Shown: positions 1 through 8,778, counted from the stretch's first letter. The stretch: 41,594 nucleotides of DNA from an uncultured Ulvibacter sp. (GCA_913063405.1 CAJXZB010000029.1:1-41594); one strand, 5' to 3'. A program made the numbers and translations. Notes: generated from the letters alone by a model not told the origin.

Positions 1-1
1 C

Positions 2-94
2 AACAGGTTCGATACTACTATTGAAAGCTGGAAAGGATTCAACCTACTAGCGTTCATTGTTATAGCTCTCAAAAAATGTAAAAGTTTAGTATAG
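2..94 (+). CDS. Possible C-terminal end of a gene entering from the left edge
   Basis: The second forward frame is open from the window edge to a TAG at 92-94 and gives 30 residues ending in a hydrophobic stretch (FNLLAFIVIALKKCKSLV). The codons read plausibly for this genome, and no other gene covers the stretch. The tail resembles the end of some transposases, but 30 residues are too few to name a family. A chance open frame is possible. The remaining bases to 186 hold only the promoter element of the next gene. Confidence 0.3.
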   Translation, partial: NRFDTTIESWKGFNLLAFIVIALKKCKSLV

Positions 95-162
95 AAAAAG
101 TCTAAATCATTTCATTAACTTAAAATTGTGTGTTAGGTATTCGTAAATATTATTTCAATTAG

Positions 163-170
163 TATCTTTG
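163..170 (+). promoter_or_regulatory. -7 element (TATCTTTG) of the BatA/VWA gene
   Basis: TATCTTTG matches the Bacteroidota TAnnTTTG element and lies 16 bases before the ATG at 187. This implies a leader of only about 10 bases. No convincing TTG is found at the usual upstream distance. Confidence 0.4.
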
Positions 171-186
171 AAAAATAATTATTGGA

Positions 187-2109
187 ATGCAATTCAAACA
201 CCCAGAATTACTTTACGCACTTTTACTTCTACTTATTCCAATTATTATTCATCTTTTTCAGCTGAGGCGTTTTCAGAAAGTAGCCTTTACAAATGTCGCC
301 TTCCTTAAGAAGGTAACAATTCAAACACGAAAAAGTTCCCAGCTTAAAAAATGGCTTACCTTATTAATACGTCTGGCGGCAATGGCTAGTCTCATTTTGG
401 CATTTGCCCAACCTTTTAGCGCCTCCAAAACTGCTCTTAACACGAAAAAAGAAACGGTTTTATATTTGGATAATTCTTTTAGCATGCAAGCCAAGGGAGG
501 TCAAGGTCCGTTGCTTCAACGTGCAATTCAAGATATTTATGAGCAATCTTATGGAACAGAAAAAATAAGCTGGTTTACTAATGATGGCACTCATAAGAAT
601 AATTCTATTCAAGATTTTAAAACTCAGGTCTTAAAGGTTGAACATACCCATAGACAATTAAGTCCTTCCGAAGTATTACTGAAAGCAAATCAACTATTTT
701 CTAAGGACAAGGAAGCAAGTAAACGCCTAATATTTGTATCCGATTTCCAGCAGAAAGAGGTTTTTCCAGAAATCCGCAAAGAAGTTACAATAGATGCAGT
801 CCATTTGAAGCCTATCGTCTTTTCAAACATCTCAATAGACACCGCATTTATTGCCTCAAAAAATGCAACTTCTTCAAAACTCGAAATAACGATTTCGGGA
901 TATGGAGATAACAATCAAAATATTCCTTTGTCTCTTTATAATGGTACTACCTTAGTTGCCAAAACAGCCGTTGACCTTAGTGAGAGTAGAAAAAACAAAA
1001 TCACTTTCGATATAGAAAACACAGAAGCCTTTAAAGGTAGACTCGAGCTTATTGAGCCTAATCTTACTTTCGACAATAGCTTATTTTTCAGTATCAATAC
1101 TCAGAAAAAATTGAAAGTATTATCGATTAATGAATCCAATACCAATTTCTTGCAACGGCTATTTAATCAGTCAGAGTTCGAGTACAAACAGCAATCATTC
1201 GGAAATCTAAACTACAACGATATCCCGGAACAAAACTTCATTGTGCTCAACGAATTAAAAGCCATTCCCTCATCACTTGCAACAGCGCTTAAATCTTATA
1301 GCGATAATGGAGGTGGTCTCTTTATCATTCCATCAACGGATGCAAATATTAGCAGTTACAATGCATTATTGAGTACTTTTCAATTGGGGAGTTTTTCAGA
1401 AAAAAACAATAATGAAAGGAAGATTAGTCGAATCATTTTTGATCATCCTTTGTATCGGGATGTATTTGAAAAACGAGTTGTAAATTTCCAATATCCAAAA
1501 GTAAACTCATTCTTTACAATTAGCTCTAATGCAGCTTCTTCGCTCCTCTTTGAAGACGGAAGACCTTTTATAGTTCAAAAAGGAGAAACATACTTATGCA
1601 CAGCTGCTATAAATTCAGAAAATTCCAATTTTCAAAACTCTCCACTAATTGTTCCCACTCTTTATAATATGGCACAACAGAGTTTGCCCCTTCCCGACTT
1701 ATATTTTACCATAGGGAGTGAAAATAGATACTCGGTTCCCGTAAGTCTTATTCAAGACGAGATTTTAACACTAAGAGATAGCGTTCTACACTTTATTCCC
1801 TTACAGCAAACTAAGGCGAATAAAGTGAATATTACCACTAGCGATGCTCCGGCTAAAGCTGGAACCTTTCAAATTGAGAAAAAGGAAGAGTTTATACAAT
1901 ACGTAAGTTATAACTACAGCCGCGATGAGAGCGCGTTATTGTATGCAGATCCCGAAACCTGGGACGGAGTTATCGTTTATAAAGATGTAGAAGAATTATT
2001 TAGTAACATTGCTAAAGAAAATACGATCAACAGTTTTTGGAAATGGTTTGCTATTTTTGCGTTGTTGTTTCTATTACTGGAAATGCTTATTCTAAAATTC
2101 TATAAATGA
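187..2109 (+). CDS. BatA/VWA-domain membrane protein
   Basis: This 640-residue protein has the BatA-type N-terminus: membrane segments at about 7-25 and 56-75 separated by a basic loop (LRRFQKVAFTNVAFLKKV). A von Willebrand A-like domain follows with a MIDAS-type DxSxS motif (D95, S97, S99). The long middle part is predicted periplasmic, and a last membrane helix (about 618-637) ends in a short cytoplasmic tail. Family members in Bacteroidota are linked to envelope stress or aerotolerance (Bat) systems, but the molecular role is not established. The stop overlaps the next ATG as ATGA (2106-2109), so translation is probably coupled to the dihydroorotase-like gene. Confidence 0.85.
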   Translation: MQFKHPELLYALLLLLIPIIIHLFQLRRFQKVAFTNVAFLKKVTIQTRKSSQLKKWLTLLIRLAAMASLILAFAQPFSASKTALNTKKETVLYLDNSFSMQAKGGQGPLLQRAIQDIYEQSYGTEKISWFTNDGTHKNNSIQDFKTQVLKVEHTHRQLSPSEVLLKANQLFSKDKEASKRLIFVSDFQQKEVFPEIRKEVTIDAVHLKPIVFSNISIDTAFIASKNATSSKLEITISGYGDNNQNIPLSLYNGTTLVAKTAVDLSESRKNKITFDIENTEAFKGRLELIEPNLTFDNSLFFSINTQKKLKVLSINESNTNFLQRLFNQSEFEYKQQSFGNLNYNDIPEQNFIVLNELKAIPSSLATALKSYSDNGGGLFIIPSTDANISSYNALLSTFQLGSFSEKNNNERKISRIIFDHPLYRDVFEKRVVNFQYPKVNSFFTISSNAASSLLFEDGRPFIVQKGETYLCTAAINSENSNFQNSPLIVPTLYNMAQQSLPLPDLYFTIGSENRYSVPVSLIQDEILTLRDSVLHFIPLQQTKANKVNITTSDAPAKAGTFQIEKKEEFIQYVSYNYSRDESALLYADPETWDGVIVYKDVEELFSNIAKENTINSFWKWFAIFALLFLLLEMLILKFYK

Positions 2110-3362
2110 ATATTCTAATAAAATCGGCTATAATTGTTGACCCTACCAATAAACATCATCTTAAGAAAAGAGATGTACAAATTGAAAATGGAATAATTTC
2201 AAAAATTGCCGCTTCTATTTCTCCTGTAAAGAAAATAAAGGAAGTCACGCTTCCCAATTTACATATTTCCCAAGGCTGGTTTGATTCTAGTGTTTCATTT
2301 GGAGAACCAGGGTTTGAGGAACGAGAAACAATAGACAATGGGTTAAAAACAGCTGCATTAAGTGGGTTTACAAAGGTTGCGGTAAATGCGAATAGTTTTC
2401 CCGTTACAGATAGCAAGGCAAATATTCAATTCTTAATTTCAAAAGCCAAGGGAAATGCAGTTGACCTTTACCCGATTGGTGCTTTAACCGTTGGAAGCAA
2501 GGGTTTAGATCTAGCCGAATTATATGATATGAAAAATGAAGGAGCCGTCTCCTTCTATGATTATAAAAACCCCATTAAGAATGCCAATCTTCTAAAGATC
2601 GCCTTACAATATGCACAAGGGTTTGATGGAATGGTGCAGTCATTCCCTTTCGACAAATCGGTTGCGCGTGACGGAATGGTCAATGAAGAGTTAAACAGCA
2701 CGCGTTTAGGACTTAAGGGAATCCCAGCTTTAGCAGAAGAACTTCAAGTTACACGTGACCTATATCTTTTGGAATATACAGGAGGAAAACTTCATATTCC
2801 AACTATCTCCACTAAGAAATCGGTGGCATTAATTAAGGAAGCAAAAAAGAAAGGTATTCAAATAAGTTGTAGTGTTGCGGTAGCAAACATGTATCATACC
2901 GATAACCAATTAGAAAGCTTTGATACAAATTATAAGATTTTGCCGCCTCTAAGAACTAACGAAGATGTGAAGGCACTTCTTAAAGGCTTGAAAGAAGGGA
3001 CTATTGATGGAGTGACTAGCGATCATGACCCAATTGACATAGAGCATAAGAAGACTGAGTTTGACCATGCTAGTTTTGGAAGCATTGGCTTAGAAAGTTG
3101 CTTTGGAGCGGTTAATAGCCTTATGAACTTGGAAACCACTGTTAACGCACTTACCAATTTAAAAAGCAGCTTCGGAATCCCTTCTGAAGAAATAAAAGAG
3201 GGGTCAAAAGCCAACCTTAGCCTTTTCGATCCACATAAAGAATGGACTTTTACCGAAAGTAATATCCTATCAACTTCAAAGAATTCAGCTCTCTTAAATG
3301 ATCGATTAAAAGGCAAAGCTTATGGGATTTATGCAAATGGTCAATTAATTATTCAATCCTAA
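2106..3362 (+). CDS. Dihydroorotase-like protein, probably catalytically inactive
   Basis: The 418 residues follow the type I dihydroorotase fold from end to end: N-terminal beta part, EPGFEERETIDNG, GLKGIP, and C-terminal TSDHDPI and amidohydrolase return strands. The metal site is lost. The usual DxHxHxREPG is DSSVSFGEPG (residues 60-69), so both histidines are serine and the substrate arginine is glycine. The later HAE-type histidine is replaced (MVQSFP), and the next conserved histidine region reads KLHIPTIST. Known pseudo-dihydroorotases such as Pseudomonas PyrC' have no activity and scaffold aspartate transcarbamoylase; a similar structural role is an inference. The gene overlaps both neighbours (ATGA and TAATG), so it belongs to a tight operon. 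Confidence 0.85.
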   Translation: MNILIKSAIIVDPTNKHHLKKRDVQIENGIISKIAASISPVKKIKEVTLPNLHISQGWFDSSVSFGEPGFEERETIDNGLKTAALSGFTKVAVNANSFPVTDSKANIQFLISKAKGNAVDLYPIGALTVGSKGLDLAELYDMKNEGAVSFYDYKNPIKNANLLKIALQYAQGFDGMVQSFPFDKSVARDGMVNEELNSTRLGLKGIPALAEELQVTRDLYLLEYTGGKLHIPTISTKKSVALIKEAKKKGIQISCSVAVANMYHTDNQLESFDTNYKILPPLRTNEDVKALLKGLKEGTIDGVTSDHDPIDIEHKKTEFDHASFGSIGLESCFGAVNSLMNLETTVNALTNLKSSFGIPSEEIKEGSKANLSLFDPHKEWTFTESNILSTSKNSALLNDRLKGKAYGIYANGQLIIQS

Positions 3363-3673
3363 TGAGCGATATTCCAAAAGGTAAAAAGGCTGCAGTAATA
3401 GCATATTTAACATTTATAGGATTGCTAGTAGCTTTTTATATAAATCGAGAGGAAAAACAAGAATTTGTCACTTGGCATATTAAAAACATGTTCGGTCTCG
3501 TAATACTCCTATTCGTTTCGATGGCCCTTCAGGCCTATGAAGTTGGTTTTTATTTTTATTGGTTGGCTGTAGTGCTTTGGTTATTTTCCTTTCTTATGGT
3601 TCTCACTAACAGGAAGCAGGGCATCCCTTATCTGAGTGAAAAATTTCAGCAATGGTTTACTTTTCTAGATTAG
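3362..3673 (+). CDS. Small membrane protein, DUF4870-like, first of a paralogous pair
   Basis: This 103-residue protein has about three hydrophobic helices and a short charged C-terminus (QQWF). It aligns along its whole length with the next gene: a KKAAVIAYLTFIGLLVA-type first helix, then a WHIKNMFGL stretch matching FHIRQSLGL, and a final FQQWF matching FQEWF. The pattern resembles the DUF4870 / TM2-like membrane family, whose function is unknown. Its ATG overlaps the stop of the dihydroorotase homologue (TAATG), so the two are probably translated together. Confidence 0.75.
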   Translation: MSDIPKGKKAAVIAYLTFIGLLVAFYINREEKQEFVTWHIKNMFGLVILLFVSMALQAYEVGFYFYWLAVVLWLFSFLMVLTNRKQGIPYLSEKFQQWFTFLD

Positions 3674-3715
3674 AAAAGTTATCTTTAGTAACGTATTAAT
3701 TAAAAAACACTTACC

Positions 3716-4045
3716 ATGGGAACAGGAACTGTTGAAGATGGCAAAACCATCGCCATTATCTCTTATTTTTCAATAATTGGCTTTATTATCGCCCTTCTAA
3801 TGAACAATGATAAGAAGAATGACTTCGCGGCATTTCATATAAGGCAAAGTTTAGGACTTATAGGCTTATGGGTTGCGGTTTGGGGTATTCTTTATTTTGT
3901 AAGTATTCCATTTTTAGGCTGGATCCTTCAGCTCGGTCTATTTGTTATGTGGATTCTAGCTTTTATCGGTGCCATTCAAGGAGAGAAAAAACCTGTTCCA
4001 GTATTTGGGACTCAATTTCAAGAGTGGTTTAAAGGCATAGGATAA
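3716..4045 (+). CDS. Small membrane protein, DUF4870-like, second of a paralogous pair
   Basis: This 109-residue integral membrane protein has three hydrophobic segments (about 12-28, 47-70, 74-92). It shares the order of motifs with the preceding gene: a first helix ending in NNDKKNDF, then FHIRQSLGL, and a C-terminal PVFGTQFQEWF. The 42-base gap and the similarity point to a tandem duplication followed by divergence. The function is unknown; the family resemblance is to DUF4870 proteins. Confidence 0.75.
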   Translation: MGTGTVEDGKTIAIISYFSIIGFIIALLMNNDKKNDFAAFHIRQSLGLIGLWVAVWGILYFVSIPFLGWILQLGLFVMWILAFIGAIQGEKKPVPVFGTQFQEWFKGIG

Positions 4046-4060
4046 GCCTTTAAAATATAT

Positions 4061-4068
4061 TAGTTTTG
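4061..4068 (+). promoter_or_regulatory. Possible -7 element (TAGTTTTG) of the esterase gene
   Basis: TAGTTTTG fits TAnnTTTG and lies 60 bases upstream of the esterase ATG at 4129, in the gap after the membrane protein gene. No clear upstream TTG was found at the right spacing. Confidence 0.3.
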
Positions 4069-4128
4069 TAATGTCGTTGACTACTGAAAAAATTTCGGTA
4101 GATAGCGGCATTATTAATTTAGAATACC

Positions 4129-4782
4129 ATGAAACAAACACTCTCGCTAGAGCACAATTATAAAGCGGCTGCCAATCCTTCCGAAGCATCACCAGTAATT
4201 ATCATGCTGCACGGCTACGGAAGCGACGAAAACGACTTGTTTTCATTTGCTAGTGAATTACCAGAACAATACACTATAATTTCATTGAAAGCTCCTATTC
4301 CAATGCAACCATATGGAAACGCGTGGTACAATATCTATTTTGATAATGCTGAAGGGAAGTTTAGCGACAATGAGCAGGCCATAGAATCTCGAGATTTGAT
4401 TTCAAATTGTGTTGATGAGGTTATTGAGAAATATAGGGTCGATGCAACTCAAATTACCCTTCTTGGTTTTAGCCAAGGAACCATATTAAGTTTGGCGGTG
4501 GCGCTTAGCTACCCCCAAAAAATAAAGAATGTTATTGGCTTAAGCGGATATGTTAATGAAGATATTCTTATCGAAGACTACACCGAAAATGATTTTAGCA
4601 AGCTTAATATTTACAGCTCGCATGGAAGCGTTGATCAAGTAATTCCAGTGGATTGGGCTCGAAAAACAAAACCATTCTTAGAAAAGCTCAATATTAAATG
4701 TGCCTATTCCGAGTTTCCAGTTGGTCACGGAGTTGCGCCACAAAACTTTTATGAATTTAAAGATTGGCTCGAAAAGCAATAG
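4129..4782 (+). CDS. Phospholipase/carboxylesterase-family alpha/beta hydrolase
   Basis: The 217-residue protein has the compact alpha/beta hydrolase layout of the phospholipase/carboxylesterase (YpfH / acyl-protein-thioesterase-like) family. The oxyanion turn is MLHGYGSDE (27-35). The nucleophile elbow GFSQG places the catalytic serine at 115, the acid is D169 (GSVDQVIP), and the histidine is H200 (VGHGVAP). No signal peptide is visible, so it should act in the cytoplasm on carboxylic esters or thioesters; the natural substrate is not evident. It converges on the next gene with a 14-base gap. Confidence 0.85.
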   Translation: MKQTLSLEHNYKAAANPSEASPVIIMLHGYGSDENDLFSFASELPEQYTIISLKAPIPMQPYGNAWYNIYFDNAEGKFSDNEQAIESRDLISNCVDEVIEKYRVDATQITLLGFSQGTILSLAVALSYPQKIKNVIGLSGYVNEDILIEDYTENDFSKLNIYSSHGSVDQVIPVDWARKTKPFLEKLNIKCAYSEFPVGHGVAPQNFYEFKDWLEKQ

Positions 4783-4796
4783 TTAAATTAAAAATC

Positions 4797-5294
4797 TTAA
4801 TTGGTTGGATACAATGTTGACCCAATGGTTGTGAGTTGTAACTCCCTGTTTTCATCAAAGAAATATTCTATAACCATTTCCCCCCAGTAGGTTCCGTCTG
4901 AGAAATCTGCTTGAATCCATTTATGATTCAAAAACTTGAGCTTATTAACGCGCATTGTGCCATTAATACCGGCTACTGGAATCAAAGAATTTCCACCTCG
5001 CTCCAGATTCTTATCATAAATAATATCAGAGACCATTGCTTCGACCTCTGCCGGATCGTAATTCCCACTCTCAAAATAGGTCATTGCATTCTCATTCCCT
5101 TGTAACGTGAAGTAATTAAGATCTAAAACCTTATCATGAAGGCTAGAAATAGAATCCTTTGCTTTGGTTAACTTTTCGGTAAGCGTATTGATCTTCTTTT
5201 CCTGTGATTCGAATATGGTCTTCTCATTCATGTATTGAAAGATGACAAACAAAACTGCAAATAAAAACAGGTACATAAATATTTTATTCTTCAT
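4797..5294 (-). CDS. Conserved protein with an N-terminal membrane anchor and coiled coil
   Basis: The 165 residues begin with one hydrophobic helix (about 5-20). A predicted coiled coil follows (about 25-60, rich in E, K, L and S), then a C-terminal domain of about 95 residues with DGTYWGEMVIEYFFDENRELQL. The anchor suggests an inner-membrane protein facing the periplasm. I do not recognise a characterised family. Its start lies two bases after the stop of the upstream MBL-fold gene, so they form an operon. Confidence 0.7.
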   Translation of the reverse strand: MKNKIFMYLFLFAVLFVIFQYMNEKTIFESQEKKINTLTEKLTKAKDSISSLHDKVLDLNYFTLQGNENAMTYFESGNYDPAEVEAMVSDIIYDKNLERGGNSLIPVAGINGTMRVNKLKFLNHKWIQADFSDGTYWGEMVIEYFFDENRELQLTTIGSTLYPTN

Positions 5295-5296
5295 AA

Positions 5297-6073
5297 CTAT
5301 AAAGTGATTTTTAATCTATCGTAGGCTAAATGAACGTTTTTTGGCAGTGTTTTTTCCACTACATCATGAAATCCAAGTAAATGACTAATATGTGTTAAAT
5401 AAGCCCTTTTAGGACTTACTTTCTTAATAAACGCTAATGCTTCGGAAAGATTGAAATGTGATTGATGCGCTTCTTCTCGCAATGCATTTATAACCAGCAC
5501 TTTAGTGTTTTTTAATTTTTCAATTTCTTCTTCAGAGATAGTCTTCACATCGGTTAGATATGTAAACTCATCAATTTTAAACCCCAATACTGGTAATTTG
5601 TTATGAAAGGCCTCAATTACAACAACGTTCTTTCCTCCTAAATCCAAACGAGAATCTTTGTGAATCTCTATTTCCTCAATGGTAGGTGCACCAGGATATT
5701 TATTTTCAATCTCAAATATATACGCAAACCGCTGATGAAGTGCCTTAAAAACTCTTTCCGCTGCATAAAACGCAATATTACCTTGTCTAAAATAAAAAGG
5801 ACGTATGTCATCAATTCCTGCTGTATGATCACTGTGTTCATGCGTAAGCAAAACCCCATCAACTCTGGTAACTTGCTCTCGTAACATTTGCTGTCTAAAA
5901 TCTGGGCCGCAATCAATTATAAAATTATAATCATCCCAACTTATCATCACCGAAACTCTAAGCCTTTTGTCCTTAGCGTTAGCGCTCTTACAAACGGGAT
6001 GATCGCTACCTATTACTGGCACTCCTTGAGAAGTTCCTGTTCCTAAAAACGTAACAGTAAGGGGTGAATTCAT
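5297..6073 (-). CDS. MBL-fold metallohydrolase (PhnP-like)
   Basis: This 258-residue cytoplasmic protein has the metallo-beta-lactamase fold in PhnP-like form. It begins with a GTGTSQGVPVIG loop, then IDCGPDFRQQM, then the metal-binding HEHSDHTAGIDDIRPF motif (HxHxDH). Further metal ligands are expected in the C-terminal YLTHISH region. PhnP-type enzymes cleave cyclic phosphodiesters, and other members act on related substrates. There is no phosphonate operon here, so the substrate is open. It is the first gene of a two-gene minus-strand operon. Confidence 0.85.
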   Translation of the reverse strand: MNSPLTVTFLGTGTSQGVPVIGSDHPVCKSANAKDKRLRVSVMISWDDYNFIIDCGPDFRQQMLREQVTRVDGVLLTHEHSDHTAGIDDIRPFYFRQGNIAFYAAERVFKALHQRFAYIFEIENKYPGAPTIEEIEIHKDSRLDLGGKNVVVIEAFHNKLPVLGFKIDEFTYLTDVKTISEEEIEKLKNTKVLVINALREEAHQSHFNLSEALAFIKKVSPKRAYLTHISHLLGFHDVVEKTLPKNVHLAYDRLKITL

Positions 6074-6097
6074 ACCAACAAAAATAGCAGTATTTTT

Positions 6098-6127
6098 TTT
6101 GTTTGCCTATTGTATTTACTACCTTTG
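6098..6127 (+). promoter_or_regulatory. Bacteroidota-type promoter for the conserved gene at 6159
   Basis: TTTG at 6098-6101 and TACCTTTG at 6120-6127 are 18 bases apart, which fits the TTG / TAnnTTTG promoter of this phylum. Transcription should start near 6134, leaving a leader of about 25 bases before the ATG at 6159. Confidence 0.6.
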
Positions 6128-6158
6128 TTAGAAGGAAAAAAATAATACCCCCGTTGCT

Positions 6159-7613
6159 ATGCCGGATCATATTTCAGGAGATAAAGAATTTGAAGATATC
6201 CCCTCTATTAGAAGTAAAGCCTTACGAATTAATCTCAATGAAAATATCTACGGGACCTTTGCCGAAATAGGCGCCGGACAAGAAACCGTAAGAAACTTCT
6301 TTAGAGCTGGCGGTGCGTCTGGTACCATCGCGAAAACAATGTCTGCGTACGACAAAGATTTTAGCGACGCAATTTATGGCATTGAAAAAGATGGCCGATA
6401 CGTAACCGAATCTCGCTTAAAAAAAATGCTCTCCCATGAAATCGGTTTGATTGAAGAGCGGATTAGTAGAGAGAAACATCCAAAAAAATTATTTTTTGGA
6501 TATGCAAATACGGTGGCAACCATTGATTTTGCAAAAAAATATAAGGGCCATGGATGGCTAGGAATCCGTTATCAAGTTGATCCTAATGAAGAGTACAACG
6601 AGATTGCGCTTCATATTCGCTTTCATGAAAATGATGCGATTTTACAACAACAAACTTTAGGTATACTTGGTGTAAATTTGATTTACGGCGCTTATTATAA
6701 GTATGATGCTCCAAAAAAATTACTGAGATACTTGTATGATCATATTGATAAAGACAAGATCGAAATTGATACCATTAATTTTTCCGGCCCTCAATTTAAA
6801 GAAATTGATAATAGACTAATGAGTCTTCAGCTTATTAAAAATGGAATGACTGATGCCGTGATGTTTGGGCCAGACGGTCATAACATTCTTCCGGCTAGGA
6901 TATTATACAAAAAGAACATACTTACGCTAAGAGGTAGTTTCAGGCCTGTAACCAAAGTAAATATCGACATGTATGAGAAATCATTTAATATGTTTCTGAA
7001 TGAAAATAGAGTCGATAAAGATAGAACCGAGGTTATTTTTGAAATTACATTGTCAAATCTTCGTGCCGAAGGTGAAATTGATGAGGAAGATTTTATGGAT
7101 CGTGCAAGATTGTTATGTTCACTAGGACATAATGTAATGATCTCGAATTTTCAGGAATACTATAAGCTAGTTGAGTACTTTTCAAGATATACCAAAATGC
7201 GCTTAGGTCTTGCTATGGGAGTGAATAATCTCGTAGATGTTTTTGACGAAAAGTACTATCGTCATTTGAGTGGTGGTATTTTGGAAGCTTTCGGAAAACT
7301 ATTCTTCAAGGATTTAAAAGTATACCTCTATCCAATGAAAGATAGAAAAACCGGAGAATTCACAACCAGTGAAAACCTTAAAGTACATCCACGAATGAAA
7401 GAACTTTATAAGTTCTTCAAATACAATGGTAAAGTAGTAGATATTACTGATTTCAAGCCAGAAATTCTTGACATTTTCTCACGTGAGGTTCTATCAAAAA
7501 TTGAGAATGGAGAAGATGGCTGGGAAGAAATGCTCCCAAGTGGTGTAGCAGAAATAATTAAGGAAAAATCTCTGTTTAGTTGTTCGGTGAATAAAGCGAA
7601 AATTGATAGTTAG
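6159..7613 (+). CDS. Conserved protein of unknown function
   Basis: The protein has 484 residues, no signal peptide and no obvious membrane helix. It begins with IRSKALRINLNENIYGTFAEIGAGQETVRNFF, a style typical of a long, strongly conserved cytoplasmic protein. Later stretches such as FFGYANTVATIDF, HIRFHENDAILQQQTLGILGVNLIYGAY and MISNFQEYYKLVEYFSRY are well ordered. I believe similar proteins are widespread in Bacteroidota and carry unreliable product names, so no function is assigned here. It has its own promoter just upstream, and its stop overlaps the stop of the convergent bcp gene by four bases. Confidence 0.75.
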   Translation: MPDHISGDKEFEDIPSIRSKALRINLNENIYGTFAEIGAGQETVRNFFRAGGASGTIAKTMSAYDKDFSDAIYGIEKDGRYVTESRLKKMLSHEIGLIEERISREKHPKKLFFGYANTVATIDFAKKYKGHGWLGIRYQVDPNEEYNEIALHIRFHENDAILQQQTLGILGVNLIYGAYYKYDAPKKLLRYLYDHIDKDKIEIDTINFSGPQFKEIDNRLMSLQLIKNGMTDAVMFGPDGHNILPARILYKKNILTLRGSFRPVTKVNIDMYEKSFNMFLNENRVDKDRTEVIFEITLSNLRAEGEIDEEDFMDRARLLCSLGHNVMISNFQEYYKLVEYFSRYTKMRLGLAMGVNNLVDVFDEKYYRHLSGGILEAFGKLFFKDLKVYLYPMKDRKTGEFTTSENLKVHPRMKELYKFFKYNGKVVDITDFKPEILDIFSREVLSKIENGEDGWEEMLPSGVAEIIKEKSLFSCSVNKAKIDS

Positions 7614-8062
7614 TCGAGTATTTGACTTGCGTGTATCTTACTTTTAACCTTATCTATTACTTTTGACACTACTCCCTCTTCATTTATTACAAAAGTAATA
7701 CGGTGTATTCCGTCATATTCTCTTCCCATGAACTTTTTTGGCCCCCAAACACCAAACGTTTCAATAACCTGTTTGTCCGTATCGGCAAGCAATGGATAAG
7801 GGAAGTCAAACTTAGTACTAAAGTTCTTTTGCTTACGCTCTGTATCTGCACTTACACCAAGAATTTTATAGCCAGCATCTTTGAACTCTTTATAATGATC
7901 TCTTAAATTACAAGCTTCTACTGTACAGGTAGGAGTATTCGCCGCAGGATAGAAAAAAATTACTAGTTTCTTTCCTTTAAAATCTGATAATGAAATGGTA
8001 TTTCCGTCTTGATCTGTAGATGTGAAATTTGGTACTTTATCTCCTGCTTTTAATGTATTCAT
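7610..8062 (-). CDS. bcp: Thioredoxin-dependent thiol peroxidase, Bcp/PrxQ family
   Basis: This 150-residue peroxiredoxin reduces hydroperoxides in the cytoplasm using thioredoxin. The peroxidatic cysteine is C46 in TPTCTVEAC and the resolving cysteine is C51, the spacing typical of the Bcp/PrxQ class. The N-terminal DGNTISLSDFKGKKLVIFFYP and the later FGVWGPKKFMGREYDGIHRITFVI are also family hallmarks. It converges with the upstream conserved gene, with stops overlapping at 7610-7613, and diverges from nth across only 31 bases. Confidence 0.95.
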   Translation of the reverse strand: MNTLKAGDKVPNFTSTDQDGNTISLSDFKGKKLVIFFYPAANTPTCTVEACNLRDHYKEFKDAGYKILGVSADTERKQKNFSTKFDFPYPLLADTDKQVIETFGVWGPKKFMGREYDGIHRITFVINEEGVVSKVIDKVKSKIHASQILD

Positions 8063-8068
8063 TTAGCT

Positions 8069-8076
8069 TATTTTTG
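8069..8076 (+). promoter_or_regulatory. Possible -7 element (TATTTTTG) of nth
   Basis: TATTTTTG fits TAnnTTTG and lies 17 bases before the nth ATG at 8094, in the short divergent gap with bcp. No matching upstream TTG was found. Confidence 0.4.
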
Positions 8077-8093
8077 TATAAAAGTAAACAAAA

Positions 8094-8759
8094 ATGACCA
8101 AGAAAGAAAAGGTAGATTTCGTTATTAAAACATTAAAAGAGCTCTATCCTGAAATACCTATTCCATTAGACCATAAGGATCCCTATACCCTCCTTGTTGC
8201 TGTGTTGCTTTCGGCACAAAGCACGGATGTTAGAGTTAACCTAATAACTCCACTTTTGTTTGAAATAGCCGACAACCCATATGATATGGTGAAGCTTTCA
8301 GTAGAAGAAATAAGAGAAATTATTAAGCCCGTCGGGCTTTCACCAATGAAGTCCAAGGGGATTTACGGTCTTTCAAAGATGATAATTGAACTGCACAACG
8401 GCGTTGTTCCAGCTAACTTTGAAGCGCTCGAATCTTTTCCAGCCGTGGGGCATAAAACCGCCAGCGTTGTAATGTCCCAGGCGTTCAATGTTCCTGCTTT
8501 TCCAGTCGACACGCATATCCATAGATTAATGTATCGATGGGGGTTTTCCAATGGAAAGAATGTCGTACAAACTGAAAAAGACGCAAAACGCCTTTTTCCA
8601 CGAGATCTCTGGAACGAGCTTCACTTGCAAATTATTTGGTATGGAAGACAATATTCGCCCGCTAGGGGCTGGGATCTAGAAAAAGATATAATTACAAAAA
8701 CGATCGGGAGAAAAACTGTTCTCGAAGGTTACTTCAAATCAAAAACCAAAAAGTCTTAG
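8094..8759 (+). CDS. nth: Endonuclease III-type DNA glycosylase/AP lyase without Fe-S cysteines
   Basis: The 221 residues match endonuclease III, which removes oxidised pyrimidines and cuts at the abasic site. The helix-hairpin-helix ESFPAVGHKTASVV holds the catalytic lysine K121, and VDTHIHRL holds the catalytic aspartate D139. LLSAQSTD near the start is also conserved. The C-terminal region that normally carries C-x6-C-x2-C-x5-C reads GRQYSPARGWDLEKDIITKT with no cysteine, so the [4Fe-4S] cluster should be absent. The length is normal for the family. Confidence 0.95.
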   Translation: MTKKEKVDFVIKTLKELYPEIPIPLDHKDPYTLLVAVLLSAQSTDVRVNLITPLLFEIADNPYDMVKLSVEEIREIIKPVGLSPMKSKGIYGLSKMIIELHNGVVPANFEALESFPAVGHKTASVVMSQAFNVPAFPVDTHIHRLMYRWGFSNGKNVVQTEKDAKRLFPRDLWNELHLQIIWYGRQYSPARGWDLEKDIITKTIGRKTVLEGYFKSKTKKS

Positions 8760-8778
8760 AGCTGAAATAATGGCAAAA

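Noticed and set aside
2..94. Naming the left-edge fragment a transposase
   Set aside because: Only 30 residues are visible, and no inverted repeat or other insertion-sequence feature supports it.
6159..7613. Naming this gene a TonB-dependent receptor or a nicotinate-nucleotide adenylyltransferase
   Set aside because: There is no signal peptide, barrel strand pattern, plug motif or nucleotidyltransferase HxGH motif; it is kept as unknown.
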